A stretch of 28,679 nt of DNA from Coriobacteriaceae bacterium (lineage in GTDB: Bacteria; Actinomycetota; Coriobacteriia; Coriobacteriales; Coriobacteriaceae): the NCBI GenBank assembly GCA_902364975.1, contig CABJFQ010000019.1, forward strand, positions 1-28,679, given 5' to 3'. The position numbers and the translations under genes were made by a program. Shown one piece after another: positions 1 to 8,308 of the stretch. The notes beneath the pieces were generated by a model. That model saw only the letters and a program-made list of their open reading frames with translations. It was not told the DNA's origin and made no database searches. Position 1 is the first letter of the stretch. Each line of letters begins with the position of its first letter.

Positions 1-14
1 GGACATGCCGTCCT

Positions 15-56
15 CCGATCTCCCGGGGCCGGCCGATCCGGCCCTCAGGGTATCGG
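15..56. other. GC-rich nested hairpin at left edge
   Basis: A 7-bp stem (26-32 with 38-44) sits inside weaker outer pairing (15-19 with 52-56). No gene is visible in bases 1-200. This may be the 3' tail of a transcript that begins outside the window. No T-tract follows, so I do not call it a terminator. Confidence 0.3.
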
Positions 57-59
57 GTT

Positions 60-95
60 CCCATATTCATCCGTACATGTGCGGATGAATGTGGG
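60..95. other. 14-bp hairpin upstream of tRNA-Pro
   Basis: Arms 60-73 and 82-95 pair over 14 bp with one G-T wobble around an 8-nt loop. No T-run follows on the + strand, so it is not a standard terminator. An 11-bp odd palindrome, TTGATAATCAA, lies just downstream at 112-122. Its role is unknown; it could be a regulatory or transcript-end structure. Confidence 0.4.
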
Positions 96-200
96 AGGTG
101 TTCGGATAAAGTTGATAATCAAGGGTTCGCGTCGAAGTGCCAAAGAAGTAAAAATTTCTCTAGCACACGACGGAAATCTTTGTTACTATAGTCGAGCTAA

Positions 201-277
201 CGGGTTGTGGCTCAGTTTGGTAGAGCACTGCGTTCGGGACGCAGGGGTCGCTGGTTCAAATCCAGTCAACCCGACCA
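201..277 (+). tRNA. tRNA-Pro (anticodon CGG)
   Basis: A full cloverleaf can be drawn. The acceptor stem is 201-207 with 267-273, the anticodon loop TTCGGGA gives anticodon CGG (reads CCG), the T-loop is TTCAAAT, the discriminator is A274 and CCA is encoded at 275-277. A possible -10 TACTAT lies at 184-189 but no convincing -35 is seen. A rho-independent terminator follows within 11 nt, so the gene is probably monocistronic. Confidence 0.95.
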
Positions 278-287
278 GAGCATGAGG

Positions 288-316
288 AGGGACCGCTTCT
301 TGCGGTCCCTTTTTTT
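288..316 (+). terminator. Rho-independent terminator of tRNA-Pro
   Basis: A 9-bp perfect stem (288-296 with 302-310) with a 5-nt loop is followed by a run of T at 311-316. It lies directly after the encoded CCA of tRNA-Pro and before the tatA promoter. Confidence 0.9.
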
Positions 317-324
317 AGCTATTG

Positions 325-353
325 TTGTGATACCGCGATACCCGCGGTATACT
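325..353 (+). promoter_or_regulatory. tatA promoter with internal palindrome
   Basis: A -35 TTGTGA (325-330) and a perfect-looking -10 TATACT (348-353) are 17 bp apart. The spacer holds a perfect 8-bp inverted repeat, ATACCGCG (330-337) and CGCGGTAT (343-350), overlapping both promoter boxes. This is the geometry of a repressor operator. The regulator is unknown. Confidence 0.7.
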
Positions 354-389
354 CATTCGAGCTTGTCTCGCTGTATTGTGGAGGTCTAC

Positions 390-665
390 ATGTTTGGACT
401 GAGGGCTCCTGAGCTCATCATTATTCTCGTCGTTGTCCTGATTATCTTCGGGCCCAAGAACCTGCCGAAGCTCGGCAAGTCCCTCGGCTCTACCGTCAAG
501 AATATCCGCGAGGGTATGGAGGGCGACGATAAGGCCGAGACCAAACAGGCCGAGGAGGTCGTGGTCGAGCAGTCCGAGGAGGACAAGGAGATCGCTGAGC
601 TCGAGGCCAAGCTCGCTGCTGCCAAGAAGAAGCAGGCAGAGGACAGCGACGCGGACGCAGAGTAG
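390..665 (+). CDS. tatA: Sec-independent translocase subunit TatA
   Basis: A 91-residue TatA/TatE-family protein, part of the twin-arginine system that exports folded proteins across the membrane. It has the classical layout: a short N-terminus, one hydrophobic segment (about residues 7-21), an FGPKNLPKLGKSLG hinge and amphipathic helix, then a long acidic/lysine-rich cytoplasmic tail. The tail ends in an Ala/Glu/Lys coiled stretch. The ATG at 390 is chosen because it follows a GGAGG ribosome binding site and the strong promoter at 325-353; the reading frame is open further upstream through the tRNA but has no supported start there. No tatC lies nearby, so the partner must be elsewhere. TatA and TatB are hard to separate by sequence alone; the short size favours TatA. 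Confidence 0.88.
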   Translation: MFGLRAPELIIILVVVLIIFGPKNLPKLGKSLGSTVKNIREGMEGDDKAETKQAEEVVVEQSEEDKEIAELEAKLAAAKKKQAEDSDADAE

Positions 666-690
666 TCCCATCCCTTTGGGGTGAGCACCT

Positions 691-723
691 GACCGGCTTG
701 CCCGCAGGCTAGCCGGTCTTTTT
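691..723 (+). terminator. Terminator after tatA
   Basis: An 8-bp perfect GC-rich stem (691-698 with 711-718) with a 12-nt loop is followed by TTTTT at 719-723. Confidence 0.85.
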
Positions 724-771
724 CGTTTTGTTGACAGTTGATTGTTTGATCAGAGTTGGGGAGATATCCGT

Positions 772-1242
772 ATGGACGCAAGCCAGATCGTACTGACCGC
801 TGAGGGCCGCCAGAAGCTCGTCGAGGAGCTCGCTTGGCGTGAGGGCGATTACGCCAAGGAGATCGTCGAGGACATCAAGGAAGCCCGCGCGTTCGGCGAC
901 CTTTCGGAGAACTCCGAGTATGACGCCGCCAAGGACAAGCAGGCCCAGAACGCCGCTCGTATTGCCGAGATCCAGGCCATCCTCGCCAACGCTCAGGTTG
1001 CTGCCACCGCGGGCGATCTGACCGTCTCCATCGGTTCCACCGTTTCTCTGATTGATCCCAACGGTGAGGTCATGGAAGTCACGCTCGTCGGTACCACCGA
1101 GACCAACTCGCTCGAGCACAAGATTTCCAACGAGTCTCCGGTCGGTCACGCCATCATCGGTCACGGCGAGGGCGACTCCGTCGAGGTCGTTACGCCTTCC
1201 GGCAAGACTCGCGTCTACACCATCGCCAAGATCGCACGCTAG
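772..1242 (+). CDS. greA: Transcription elongation factor GreA
   Basis: A 156-residue GreA, the factor that enters the RNA polymerase secondary channel and stimulates cleavage of backtracked transcripts. The N-terminal coiled coil carries the family signature FGDLSENSEYDAA at about residues 41-53; D43 and E46 correspond to the catalytic tip acids D41/E44 of E. coli GreA. The C-terminal FKBP-like domain ends with a typical GDSVEVVTPSGKTRVYTI segment. I start at the ATG at 772, which has GGGGAG 8-13 nt upstream; an in-frame ATG at 742 would add ten residues not usual for the family and has no ribosome binding site. A TTGACA at 731-736 may be a -35 box, but no good -10 is visible. A terminator follows, then lysS. 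Confidence 0.96.
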   Translation: MDASQIVLTAEGRQKLVEELAWREGDYAKEIVEDIKEARAFGDLSENSEYDAAKDKQAQNAARIAEIQAILANAQVAATAGDLTVSIGSTVSLIDPNGEVMEVTLVGTTETNSLEHKISNESPVGHAIIGHGEGDSVEVVTPSGKTRVYTIAKIAR

Positions 1243-1270
1243 ACCACGGTCCCGCGTAAAGGTATGTTTT

Positions 1271-1303
1271 CGCTCCCTGGGACCGAATCCTGGGGAGCGT
1301 TTT
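1271..1303 (+). terminator. Terminator after greA
   Basis: A 7-bp stem, CGCTCCC (1271-1277) with GGGAGCG (1293-1299), is followed by TTTT. The T-run is short, so some read-through into lysS, only 19 nt further on, is likely. Confidence 0.65.
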
Positions 1304-1321
1304 AGTTTGAGGAGCTAACTT

Positions 1322-3286
1322 ATGGCAGAGAACCAGAACGCCGCCGATCAGGCATCGACGCTCAACGACGAGCGCGCCACCCGCCTGGCCAAGCGCGCCG
1401 CCCTGTTCGAGGCGGGCCAGAACCCCTATCCCGAGCACTCTGAGCTTGAGGACTACGTCGCCGATATCGAGACTAAGTACGCCGAGCTTGCCGATGGCGA
1501 GGACACCGAGGACGTCGTGAAGATCGCCGGCCGCGTGGTCGCCAAGCGCGGTCAGGGCAAGATCATGTTCATCGTCGTGCGCGATGCGACTGCCGAGATT
1601 CAGCTGTTCTGCCGCATCAACGACATGGACGAGGCTGCCTGGAGTACGCTCAAGGCCCTCGACCTGGGCGACATCCTGGGTGTGACCGGCGTGGTCGTGC
1701 GCACCCAGCGTGGCCAGCTTTCCGTTGCCCCTAAGAGCGCGACCCTGCTTGCCAAGGCCGTTCGTCCGCTGCCCGAGAAGTTCCACGGTCTTTCCGACAA
1801 GGAGACCCGCTATCGCCAGCGCTATGTCGACCTGATCGCCAACGACGACGTTCGCGAGACCTTCCGTAAGCGTTCGCAGATTCTCTCCACCTTCCGCCGC
1901 TTTATGGAGTCCGACGGCTACATGGAGGTTGAGACCCCTATCCTGCAGACCATCCAGGGTGGTGCCACGGCCAAGCCGTTCATCACGCACTTTAACGCGC
2001 TCGATCAGGAGTGCTACCTGCGTATTGCCACCGAGCTTCACCTCAAGCGCTGCATCGTCGGTGGTTTTGAGCGCGTGTTCGAGATCGGCCGCATCTTCCG
2101 TAACGAGGGCATGGACCTTACCCACAACCCCGAGTTCACCACGATGGAGGCCTACCGTGCCTTCTCCGACCTCGAGGGCATGAAGGCGCTCGCCCAGGGC
2201 GTCATCAAGGCTGCGAACAAGGCCATCGGCAACCCCGAGGTCATCGAGTACCAGGGCCAGACCATCGACCTTTCTGGTGAGTGGGCCAGCCGTCCCATGA
2301 CCGACATCGTCTCCGACGTGCTCGGCAAGCAGGTCACCATCGATACGCCGGTCGAGGAGCTTGCTGCCGCTGCGCGCGAGAAGGGCCTGGAGATTAAGCC
2401 CGAGTGGACCGCCGGCAAGATTATCGCCGAGATCTACGATGAGCTGGGCGAGGACACCATCGTCAACCCCACGTTCGTGTGCGATTACCCCATCGAGGTC
2501 AGCCCGCTTGCCAAGCGCTTTGAGGACGACCCGCGCCTGACGCACCGCTTTGAGCTGGTTATTGCCGGTCACGAGTACGCCAACGCGTTCTCCGAGCTCA
2601 ACGACCCGGTCGACCAGGCTGAGCGCTTTGCTGCCCAGATGGCCGAGAAGGCCGGCGGCGACGATGAGGCCATGGAGTATGACGAAGACTACGTGCGCGC
2701 CCTCGAGTACGGTATGCCTCCCGCGGGCGGCATCGGCATCGGTATCGACCGCGTGGTCATGCTGCTCACCAACCAGGCTTCCATCCGCGACGTGCTGCTG
2801 TTCCCGCACATGAAGCCCGAGAAGGGTTTCCAGTCCGGTGCCGCTGCTGCCAAGGCTGCCGAGGCCGGCAACGCCGCGAGCCCGTTCGTTAAGTCGCTCA
2901 AGCCCACGGTTGATTATTCCAAGATTGCCGTTGAGCCGCTGTTTGAGGAGTTCGTCGACTTTGATACCTTCTCCAAGAGCGACTTCCGCGCCGTGAAGGT
3001 CAAGGCATGCGAGGCCGTCAAGAAGTCCAAGAAGCTGCTGAACTTTACGCTCGACGACGGCACCGGCACCGACCGTACCATCCTCTCCGGCATTCATGGC
3101 TACTATGAGCCCGAGGACCTGGTCGGTAAGACGCTGCTCGCCATCACCAACCTGCCTCCGCGCAAGATGATGGGTATTCCCAGCTGCGGCATGCTGATCA
3201 GCGCTGTCCACGAGGAGGAGGGCGAGGAGCGCCTCAACCTGATCCAGCTCGACGCTTCCATCCCCGCCGGCGCAAAGATGTACTAA
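1322..3286 (+). CDS. lysS: Lysyl-tRNA synthetase (class II) fused to a C-terminal tRNA-binding domain
   Basis: A 654-residue enzyme that charges tRNA-Lys with lysine. Residues about 60-160 form the OB-fold anticodon-binding domain. The class II core follows, with motif 2 FRNEGMDLTHNPEFTTMEAY and motif 3 GIGIGIDRVVMLLTN near residue 471. A normal bacterial LysRS ends about residue 500. Here an Ala-rich linker leads into an extra domain, about residues 545-650, that reads like the EMAPII/Arc1p-type tRNA-binding module at the end of many MetRS proteins (DFRAVKVKACEAVKKSKKLL, ILSGIHGYYEPEDLVGK, LPPRKMMGIPSCGMLISA). It probably raises tRNA affinity or binds a wider range of RNAs; that is inference. 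The start has GAGGAG 9-14 nt upstream. Both parts are in one uninterrupted frame, so this is a real fusion. Confidence 0.96.
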   Translation: MAENQNAADQASTLNDERATRLAKRAALFEAGQNPYPEHSELEDYVADIETKYAELADGEDTEDVVKIAGRVVAKRGQGKIMFIVVRDATAEIQLFCRINDMDEAAWSTLKALDLGDILGVTGVVVRTQRGQLSVAPKSATLLAKAVRPLPEKFHGLSDKETRYRQRYVDLIANDDVRETFRKRSQILSTFRRFMESDGYMEVETPILQTIQGGATAKPFITHFNALDQECYLRIATELHLKRCIVGGFERVFEIGRIFRNEGMDLTHNPEFTTMEAYRAFSDLEGMKALAQGVIKAANKAIGNPEVIEYQGQTIDLSGEWASRPMTDIVSDVLGKQVTIDTPVEELAAAAREKGLEIKPEWTAGKIIAEIYDELGEDTIVNPTFVCDYPIEVSPLAKRFEDDPRLTHRFELVIAGHEYANAFSELNDPVDQAERFAAQMAEKAGGDDEAMEYDEDYVRALEYGMPPAGGIGIGIDRVVMLLTNQASIRDVLLFPHMKPEKGFQSGAAAAKAAEAGNAASPFVKSLKPTVDYSKIAVEPLFEEFVDFDTFSKSDFRAVKVKACEAVKKSKKLLNFTLDDGTGTDRTILSGIHGYYEPEDLVGKTLLAITNLPPRKMMGIPSCGMLISAVHEEEGEERLNLIQLDASIPAGAKMY

Positions 3287-3289
3287 CTA

Positions 3290-3316
3290 GTTACGCGGTT
3301 CTACGAACCGCGTAAC
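3290..3316. other. Perfect 12-bp hairpin after lysS
   Basis: Arms 3290-3301 and 3305-3316 are perfect inverted repeats around a 3-nt loop. No T-run follows. It starts four bases after the lysS stop codon and may protect the mRNA 3' end from exonucleases. Confidence 0.55.
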
Positions 3317-3364
3317 GGCTCGACGCTGCGCGGGCCGCATTTGGACAATCTGACGTTCAACTTC

Positions 3365-3394
3365 AAGGGCGCGACCAGAAGGTCAGCGCCCTTT
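3365..3394 (+). terminator. Terminator of lysS transcript
   Basis: An outer 8-bp stem, AAGGGCGC (3365-3372) with GCGCCCTT (3386-3393), and an inner GACC/GGTC stem separated by a one-base bulge, close on an AGAA loop and run into CTTTCGTTT. The T-tract is interrupted, so strength is uncertain. Confidence 0.7.
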
Positions 3395-3673
3395 CGTTTC
3401 ACGTCACCTTGTCTCAAATGCGACCCGCTCGCTGACTTATGCTCAACCTATGGTGGCATCTCGTTTCAAAGCACCTTGCTCGCTCTGGCGGGCTTTCGCT
3501 GTCGTTGCCAGGGCATCGACGTTGCCTTGGCTGTCAATAGTCATTGGGGACGTTCTTAAACGACTACCCAACGGCTATTGCGCGCATGGCTCGCATGACA
3601 GTCGTCTCTTTTATGTTTCCTTTAGCCGTCGCTGCCTAGGATGGGGGTTAGTCGGTAGGAAGGGAGCGTCTAT
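3395..3673. other. Intergenic stretch without a recognised gene
   Basis: Between the lysS terminator and the ThrE-type gene I find no convincing ORF, RNA gene or promoter pair. Short open frames here lack ribosome binding sites and family resemblance. The promoter of the downstream gene must lie here but I cannot place it with confidence. Confidence 0.5.
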
Positions 3674-5242
3674 ATGGACGACGCGAGCGAGCGTGCAATC
3701 GAAGAGGACATGCTCGATCAGTTCAATTACTTTGACGATGAGGATGAGGAGCTAATCGATCGTCGCGAGCCGGCATCGCTTGACTCATTTGATCTGGTCG
3801 ATGAAGAGACTGATGAGGTTGAGGACGAATCAATGGAGTCCCCACAGTCTTCGCGCCTTGACTCGCTGCTTTCGAGAGCCCCCATGCACCACGGTGTTCG
3901 TGCCGGCGCACTCCATATGAAAACTGACTGGCACCAGATCGTGACGGCAGGCGATGAGCTTGCCGTCGATGCGCCGCTCACCGATAAGTCATCCATCATC
4001 TGCCGCACCGGTATGCTTATGCTCGCGAGCGGAACGGGTGCCTGGCGTGTACGCGATACCATGAATCGCGTCGCCGCCGTACTCGGTGTCACCGTCCACG
4101 TTGACTTAAGTCTTCTGTCGTTTGAGTGCACCTGCATCGAAGATGGCCACTGCTTTAACGAGGTTGTCAGCCTGCCCACAACGGGAGTCAATACCCATCG
4201 CATTTGGATGATGGAGAGCTTCCTAAAGGAAATCGAGACGTATGGGCGCCGGTTTACCGTGCACGAATACCACGAGATGCTCAAGACCGTTGAGAGTTCA
4301 AAACCCGATTACTCTCCCTGGCAACAGGGCCTTGCGGCAGCTTGTGCTTGCGGCGCCTTCGTCTTTTTGCTCGGCGGCGGCCCTATCGAGATGGCCTGCG
4401 CATTCGTAGGCGCTGGTGTTGGCAACTTTGCTCGCTCTCATATTCTCAAGCAGGGTCTTGGCCAGTTTAGCGCGCTGACGATTGGCGTTGCGCTCGCTTG
4501 CGTTTCGTATCTGCTGGCATTGCTCGGCCTTGGCCAGGTCGTACCGGGGGCAATGTCGCACCAAGAAGGCTATATCGGCGCGATGCTCTTTGTCATCCCC
4601 GGCTTCCCCCTCATTACGGCAGGCCTCGACATCGCAAAGCTCGATATGCGAAGCGGCATCGAGCGTCTATCGTATGCTGTGTCAATTATTGTGATGGCGA
4701 CCCTCGTAGGCTGGATGGTTGCCGAATGTGTGGGGCTGGCGCCGGATGACTTCGCCCCGCTCGGCCTCTCACCGTTGGCTCTTACGCTCTTGCGCATACT
4801 GATGAGCTTTATCGGTGTATTTGGCTTCTCGGTGATGTTCAACAGCCCGGTAAAGATGGCCGCGGCAGCTGGGCTGATCGGCGCCGTGTCCAATACCTTG
4901 CGTCTGACCCTTGTCGATGCGCCGGCGCTGTTTCCCTTCCTGGGCCTGAGCTTAGGTATGCCTCCCGAGGCAGCAGCGTTTATCGGTGCGCTGGTATCGG
5001 GCCTGCTCGCGAGCTTAGCCGAAATCAAGCTCACCTACCCACGTATCGCCCTCACGGTGCCATCGATTGTCATTATGGTGCCGGGCTTGTATCTGTATCG
5101 CTCGATGTATTACATGTGCACCTTCGACACGGTCAATATGCTCGGCTGGTTTGTGCGTGCAGTGCTCATCGTGGCGTTTTTGCCCGTTGGCCTGGGTGTG
5201 GCGCGTACGCTCACCGACCCTCGCTGGCGCCACACCAGCTAA
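3674..5242 (+). CDS. Threonine/serine exporter family protein (ThrE-type)
   Basis: A 522-residue membrane protein resembling Corynebacterium glutamicum ThrE, a proton-driven exporter of threonine and serine. An acidic, probably unstructured N-terminus of about 85 residues comes first. The first family domain (DUF1212 type, soluble part then about five helices, residues about 90-330) begins near the family-like segment LMLASGTGAWRVRDTMNRVA. The second (DUF3815 type, about five helices, residues about 340-515) contains GALVSGLLASLAEIKLTYPRIALTVPSIVIMVPG. This matches the fused two-domain form of ThrE rather than the split two-gene form of Firmicutes. The ATG follows AGGAAGGGAG. The gene is monocistronic, with a terminator-separated lysS upstream and a palindromic repeat downstream. 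The substrate is inferred only from the family. Confidence 0.85.
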   Translation: MDDASERAIEEDMLDQFNYFDDEDEELIDRREPASLDSFDLVDEETDEVEDESMESPQSSRLDSLLSRAPMHHGVRAGALHMKTDWHQIVTAGDELAVDAPLTDKSSIICRTGMLMLASGTGAWRVRDTMNRVAAVLGVTVHVDLSLLSFECTCIEDGHCFNEVVSLPTTGVNTHRIWMMESFLKEIETYGRRFTVHEYHEMLKTVESSKPDYSPWQQGLAAACACGAFVFLLGGGPIEMACAFVGAGVGNFARSHILKQGLGQFSALTIGVALACVSYLLALLGLGQVVPGAMSHQEGYIGAMLFVIPGFPLITAGLDIAKLDMRSGIERLSYAVSIIVMATLVGWMVAECVGLAPDDFAPLGLSPLALTLLRILMSFIGVFGFSVMFNSPVKMAAAAGLIGAVSNTLRLTLVDAPALFPFLGLSLGMPPEAAAFIGALVSGLLASLAEIKLTYPRIALTVPSIVIMVPGLYLYRSMYYMCTFDTVNMLGWFVRAVLIVAFLPVGLGVARTLTDPRWRHTS

Positions 5243-5274
5243 TTGGTGCAAATGAAACTGATCCGCAAAACATG

Positions 5275-5367
5275 AACGTGGATAATCTCCCGTTTTTGGC
5301 CTGTTTACGGGCTCAAAACGGGAGATTATCCACGCTCGTGGAATGGGTGTCCGAAAATCCACGCTCG
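5275..5367. repeat. GAGCGTGGAT repeat family, locus 1
   Basis: A perfect 20-bp inverted repeat (5277-5296 with 5315-5334, 18-nt loop) reads CGTGGATAATCTCCCG in the left arm and CGGGAGATTATCCACG in the right. A further shorter unit, ATCCACGCTCG, follows at 5357-5367. Related units occur at 19652-19717 and 23737-23846. No T-run follows, so it is not a plain terminator. It sits between the ThrE-type gene and clpC. Confidence 0.85.
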
Positions 5368-5478
5368 TTGGGCCGATGCAGACGCACCTGGCAATTCCTT
5401 TTTTGTAGACGTTGCCGTATGGCTGCATGCGGGAAAGGTCCCAACGGTTAACATATACTCCATATGGGTAAAGAGACC

Positions 5479-5504
5479 AAAGCGCTGCCGCGGGGCGGCG
5501 CTTT
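5479..5504 (+). promoter_or_regulatory. Leader hairpin of clpC
   Basis: An 11-bp stem (5479-5489 with 5494-5504, one G-T wobble, 4-nt GCGG loop) lies 38 nt before the clpC start codon, followed by GCGTTTGAAAAAAC. A possible -10 TATACT lies just upstream at 5454-5459, without a clear -35. The hairpin could attenuate transcription or stabilise the mRNA; the weak T-run argues against a strong terminator. Confidence 0.5.
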
Positions 5505-5541
5505 GCGTTTGAAAAAACTAGCTCGTCTAAGAGGAACTAGC

Positions 5542-8184
5542 ATGTTAGACCGTTTTACCGATCGCGCGCGCAAGGTCATGTCCATGGCCAAGCAAGAGGC
5601 GCTCGATCTTCATTCAAATAAGGTGGGTACCGAGCACCTGCTGCTCGCGCTTGCCAAGGAGGACGAGGGCATTGCCGCCGAGGCACTGCGTTCGCTCGAC
5701 ATCTCCTACGATGACATCATGGATACTCTCAAAGAGGTCCAGACCACGGTTCCCGAGCCCAGTGAGGAGACCGAGGCGGCCAAGCTCGCCTTTACGCCGC
5801 TCGTCATTAGCGTGATGGAGCGTTCATTCCGCGTGGCGCGTGAGAACAACCAGACCTACGTGTCGACCGAGCACTTGCTGATCGGCATCGTCGAAGAGGG
5901 CAACGGCATGGCCATGGACATCCTCATGCGCTTGGGTGTGTCGTCCGCCTCCATCAAAAAGGCTATCGAGAAACTCACCGCCAAGGACCAGGACAAGAAG
6001 CGTCCGCTCGCCGGCGCCGGTGCTGGTCGTCCCGGTGCGGGCCTGCCGTTCTTTAGCGGCTCGGATGCCTCTCAGCAAAAGGGGAGTGGCACCGATACGC
6101 TTAAGCAGTTCGCGACCAACCTCACGCAGAAGGCGCGCGACGGCGAGCTCGACCCTGTAATTGGTCGCGAAAAGGAAGTCCAGCGTATGATGGAAATTCT
6201 TTCGCGCCGCACCAAGAACAACCCACTTATCCTGGGCGACCCCGGCGTGGGCAAGACGGCCATCGTCGAGGGCCTGGCACGGCAGATCGCTGCCGGCAAT
6301 GTGCCCGAGAACCTTATGAACCAGAACATCTGGACGCTTGACCTGCCGGGTCTTGTCGCGGGCGCCAAGTATCGCGGTGAGTTTGAGGAGCGCCTCAAGA
6401 ACGTGATCCAGGAGGCGACCGAGGCCGACGACGTCATTCTGTTTATCGACGAGATGCACACCATCATCGGTGCCGGTTCTGCCGAGGGATCCATCGATGC
6501 AAGCTCCATGCTCAAGCCCGTGCTCGCGCGTGGTGCCTTCCAGATTATCGGCGCCACCACGGCCGAGGAATTCCGCAAGTACCTCACCAAGGACCCAGCC
6601 TTCGAGCGTCGCTTCCAGACCATCGATGTCGAGGAGCCGAGCGTCGAGGACACGGTCAAGATCCTGACTGCGCTCAAGCCGCGCTACGAGGAGCACCACC
6701 ACGTGCGTTACACGCAGGGTGCCATCGAGGCCGCTGCGAACCTCTCCAACCGCTACATTCAGGATCGCTTCCTGCCCGATAAGGCCATCGACCTCATTGA
6801 CGAGGCCGGTGCCCGTGCTCGCATCGCCGCGAATCGCGCACCCGAGCCGGTGCGCGAGGCCGAGCATCGCATCGAGGAACTCAAGGCTGCCGCACAGGAG
6901 GCTACCGAGAGCGACGACATGAACAAGGCCGCCGAGATCACCGAGCAGCAGAAGGCCGCCGAGATTGAACTCGCCGAAGCCAAGGCCGCCTGGACCGCCG
7001 AGCTCGACGCCAGCCCGCTCACCATCGACGTGAGTCAGATTGCCGACATCGTGTCCGTGACCTCGGGCGTGCCGGTTTCCTCGCTCACCGAGAGCGAGAG
7101 CCGTCGCCTGCTGCAGACCGAAAGCGTGCTCAAGACCCGCATTATCGGCCAGGACGAGGCTGTCGAGGCCGTCGCCAAGGCCGTGCGCCGCAGCCGCTCG
7201 CCGCTCAAGGACCCGCGTCGCCCCGGCGGCAGCTTTATCTTCCTGGGTCCCACCGGCACAGGCAAGACCGAGCTCGCCAAGACGCTCGCTGAGTACCTCT
7301 TTGGCAGCAAGGACGCGCTCATCAGCTTCGACATGTCGGAGTTCGGCAGCGAGTTCGAGGTCTCCAAGCTTATCGGTAGCCCTCCGGGTTACGTGGGTCA
7401 CGACGAGGGCGGTCAGCTTACCAAGGCCGTTCGTCGTCACCCGTATTCGGTCGTGCTGTTCGACGAGATCGAGAAGGCGCACCCCGACATCTTCAACATC
7501 CTGCTGCAGGTGCTGGAGGAGGGCCGCCTGACTGATAGCCAGGGCAAGACGGTCGACTTCCGCAATACCGTGATCATCATGACGTCCAACGTGGGCGCCC
7601 GCGAGATTGCGCAGGATGCGAGCGTGGGCTTTGGCACCACCGGCGAGCAGGGTCTCACGTCGAGTGAGATCCGCGGCCGCGCGATGGGCGAGCTCAAGCG
7701 CCTGTTCCGCCCCGAGCTGCTCAACCGCATCGACGACATCGTGGTGTTCCAGAAGCTCTCGGGCGAGAACCTGACCAAGATCGCTCACCTGCTGGTGGAC
7801 GATCTGCGCCAGCGCCTGATTGCCAACGGCATGAACATCAAGCTCACCGATGCGGCCTATGACAAGATCGTGGCCGAGGGCACCGACCTCACCAACGGTG
7901 CGCGTCCGCTGCGCCGTGCTATTCAAAAGCTCATCGAGGACCCGCTGTCCGAGGAGCTTCTGGCCGGCGAGTGGGGTGAGGGCGATACCGTCCTGTGCGA
8001 CGTGGCCGATGGCAAGTTTGTCTTTAGCCATGGCACGGGCGAGATCCCGGCACCGCGTCCGGCGGGCACGCTCGGTGGCGATACCGCCCCGGCGGCACCG
8101 CACACCGGCAACGCCGCGCCCGTGAGCGGCGGCGTGACCTCGGGCCCCGGCGGTATGATGCAAGCCGGCTCTGGTGCGCTGTAG
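5542..8184 (+). CDS. clpC: ATP-dependent Clp protease ATP-binding subunit ClpC
   Basis: An 880-residue HSP100 unfoldase that feeds proteins to ClpP. The N-domain has two Clp_N repeats (from residue 1; [10 protein letters not shown] and [10 protein letters not shown] mark them). Walker A of AAA-1 is GDPGVGKT at about residue 232; AAA-2 has GPTGTGKT at about 569 and [10 protein letters not shown] as Walker B. Between them lies a short M-domain with a UVR-like coiled segment, which marks ClpC rather than ClpA or ClpB. The tail is rich in Gly, Ala and Pro. The start at 5542 has AAGAGGA upstream and gives the canonical [12 protein letters not shown] beginning; the frame is open upstream but that part runs through the leader hairpin. 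No ctsR, mcsA or mcsB lies next to it, unlike in Bacillus, so its heat-shock control must differ. Confidence 0.97.
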   Translation: MLDRFTDRARKVMSMAKQEALDLHSNKVGTEHLLLALAKEDEGIAAEALRSLDISYDDIMDTLKEVQTTVPEPSEETEAAKLAFTPLVISVMERSFRVARENNQTYVSTEHLLIGIVEEGNGMAMDILMRLGVSSASIKKAIEKLTAKDQDKKRPLAGAGAGRPGAGLPFFSGSDASQQKGSGTDTLKQFATNLTQKARDGELDPVIGREKEVQRMMEILSRRTKNNPLILGDPGVGKTAIVEGLARQIAAGNVPENLMNQNIWTLDLPGLVAGAKYRGEFEERLKNVIQEATEADDVILFIDEMHTIIGAGSAEGSIDASSMLKPVLARGAFQIIGATTAEEFRKYLTKDPAFERRFQTIDVEEPSVEDTVKILTALKPRYEEHHHVRYTQGAIEAAANLSNRYIQDRFLPDKAIDLIDEAGARARIAANRAPEPVREAEHRIEELKAAAQEATESDDMNKAAEITEQQKAAEIELAEAKAAWTAELDASPLTIDVSQIADIVSVTSGVPVSSLTESESRRLLQTESVLKTRIIGQDEAVEAVAKAVRRSRSPLKDPRRPGGSFIFLGPTGTGKTELAKTLAEYLFGSKDALISFDMSEFGSEFEVSKLIGSPPGYVGHDEGGQLTKAVRRHPYSVVLFDEIEKAHPDIFNILLQVLEEGRLTDSQGKTVDFRNTVIIMTSNVGAREIAQDASVGFGTTGEQGLTSSEIRGRAMGELKRLFRPELLNRIDDIVVFQKLSGENLTKIAHLLVDDLRQRLIANGMNIKLTDAAYDKIVAEGTDLTNGARPLRRAIQKLIEDPLSEELLAGEWGEGDTVLCDVADGKFVFSHGTGEIPAPRPAGTLGGDTAPAAPHTGNAAPVSGGVTSGPGGMMQAGSGAL

Positions 8185-8207
8185 GGATTAAACATACCTT
8201 GTATAAC

Positions 8208-8240
8208 GGGGGCGTTTCCGATAAGGAAGCGCCCCCATTT
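8208..8240 (+). terminator. Terminator after clpC
   Basis: A 12-bp stem (8208-8219 with 8225-8236, one wobble, 5-nt loop) is followed by ATTTCTATT. Confidence 0.8.
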
Positions 8241-8266
8241 CTATTGAAATGCGCTTCAATCTGCCG

Positions 8267-8296
8267 TGCTATACTAAAATCGAGATATAGTATAGC
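8267..8296 (+). promoter_or_regulatory. Extended -10 promoter with palindromic operator of the toxin-antitoxin pair
   Basis: TGCTATACT (8267-8275) is an extended -10 element; a TTGAAA at 8244-8249 is too far upstream for a standard -35. A 9-bp perfect inverted repeat, GCTATACTA (8268-8276) with TAGTATAGC (8288-8296), covers the -10 and the start region. This is the usual layout for autorepression by an antitoxin of the ribbon-helix-helix class. Confidence 0.7.
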
Positions 8297-8308
8297 AAAG
8301 GAGCCGAT

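Noticed and set aside
731..760. greA promoter at TTGACA
   Set aside because: The -35 is good, but no acceptable -10 occurs 16-18 bp downstream, and that place holds the ribosome binding site.
1190..3211. Long reverse-strand open frame of 673 codons opposite lysS
   Set aside because: It is a mirror of the strong codon bias of lysS, has no ribosome binding site or family resemblance, and lies fully opposite a certain gene. The same holds for the frames at 5824-8163, 9302-10837, 15841-17409, 17487-19157 and 26237-28342.
3450..3755. ORF of 101 codons before the ThrE-type gene
   Set aside because: It overlaps the start of a well supported gene, with no start signal or recognisable domain.
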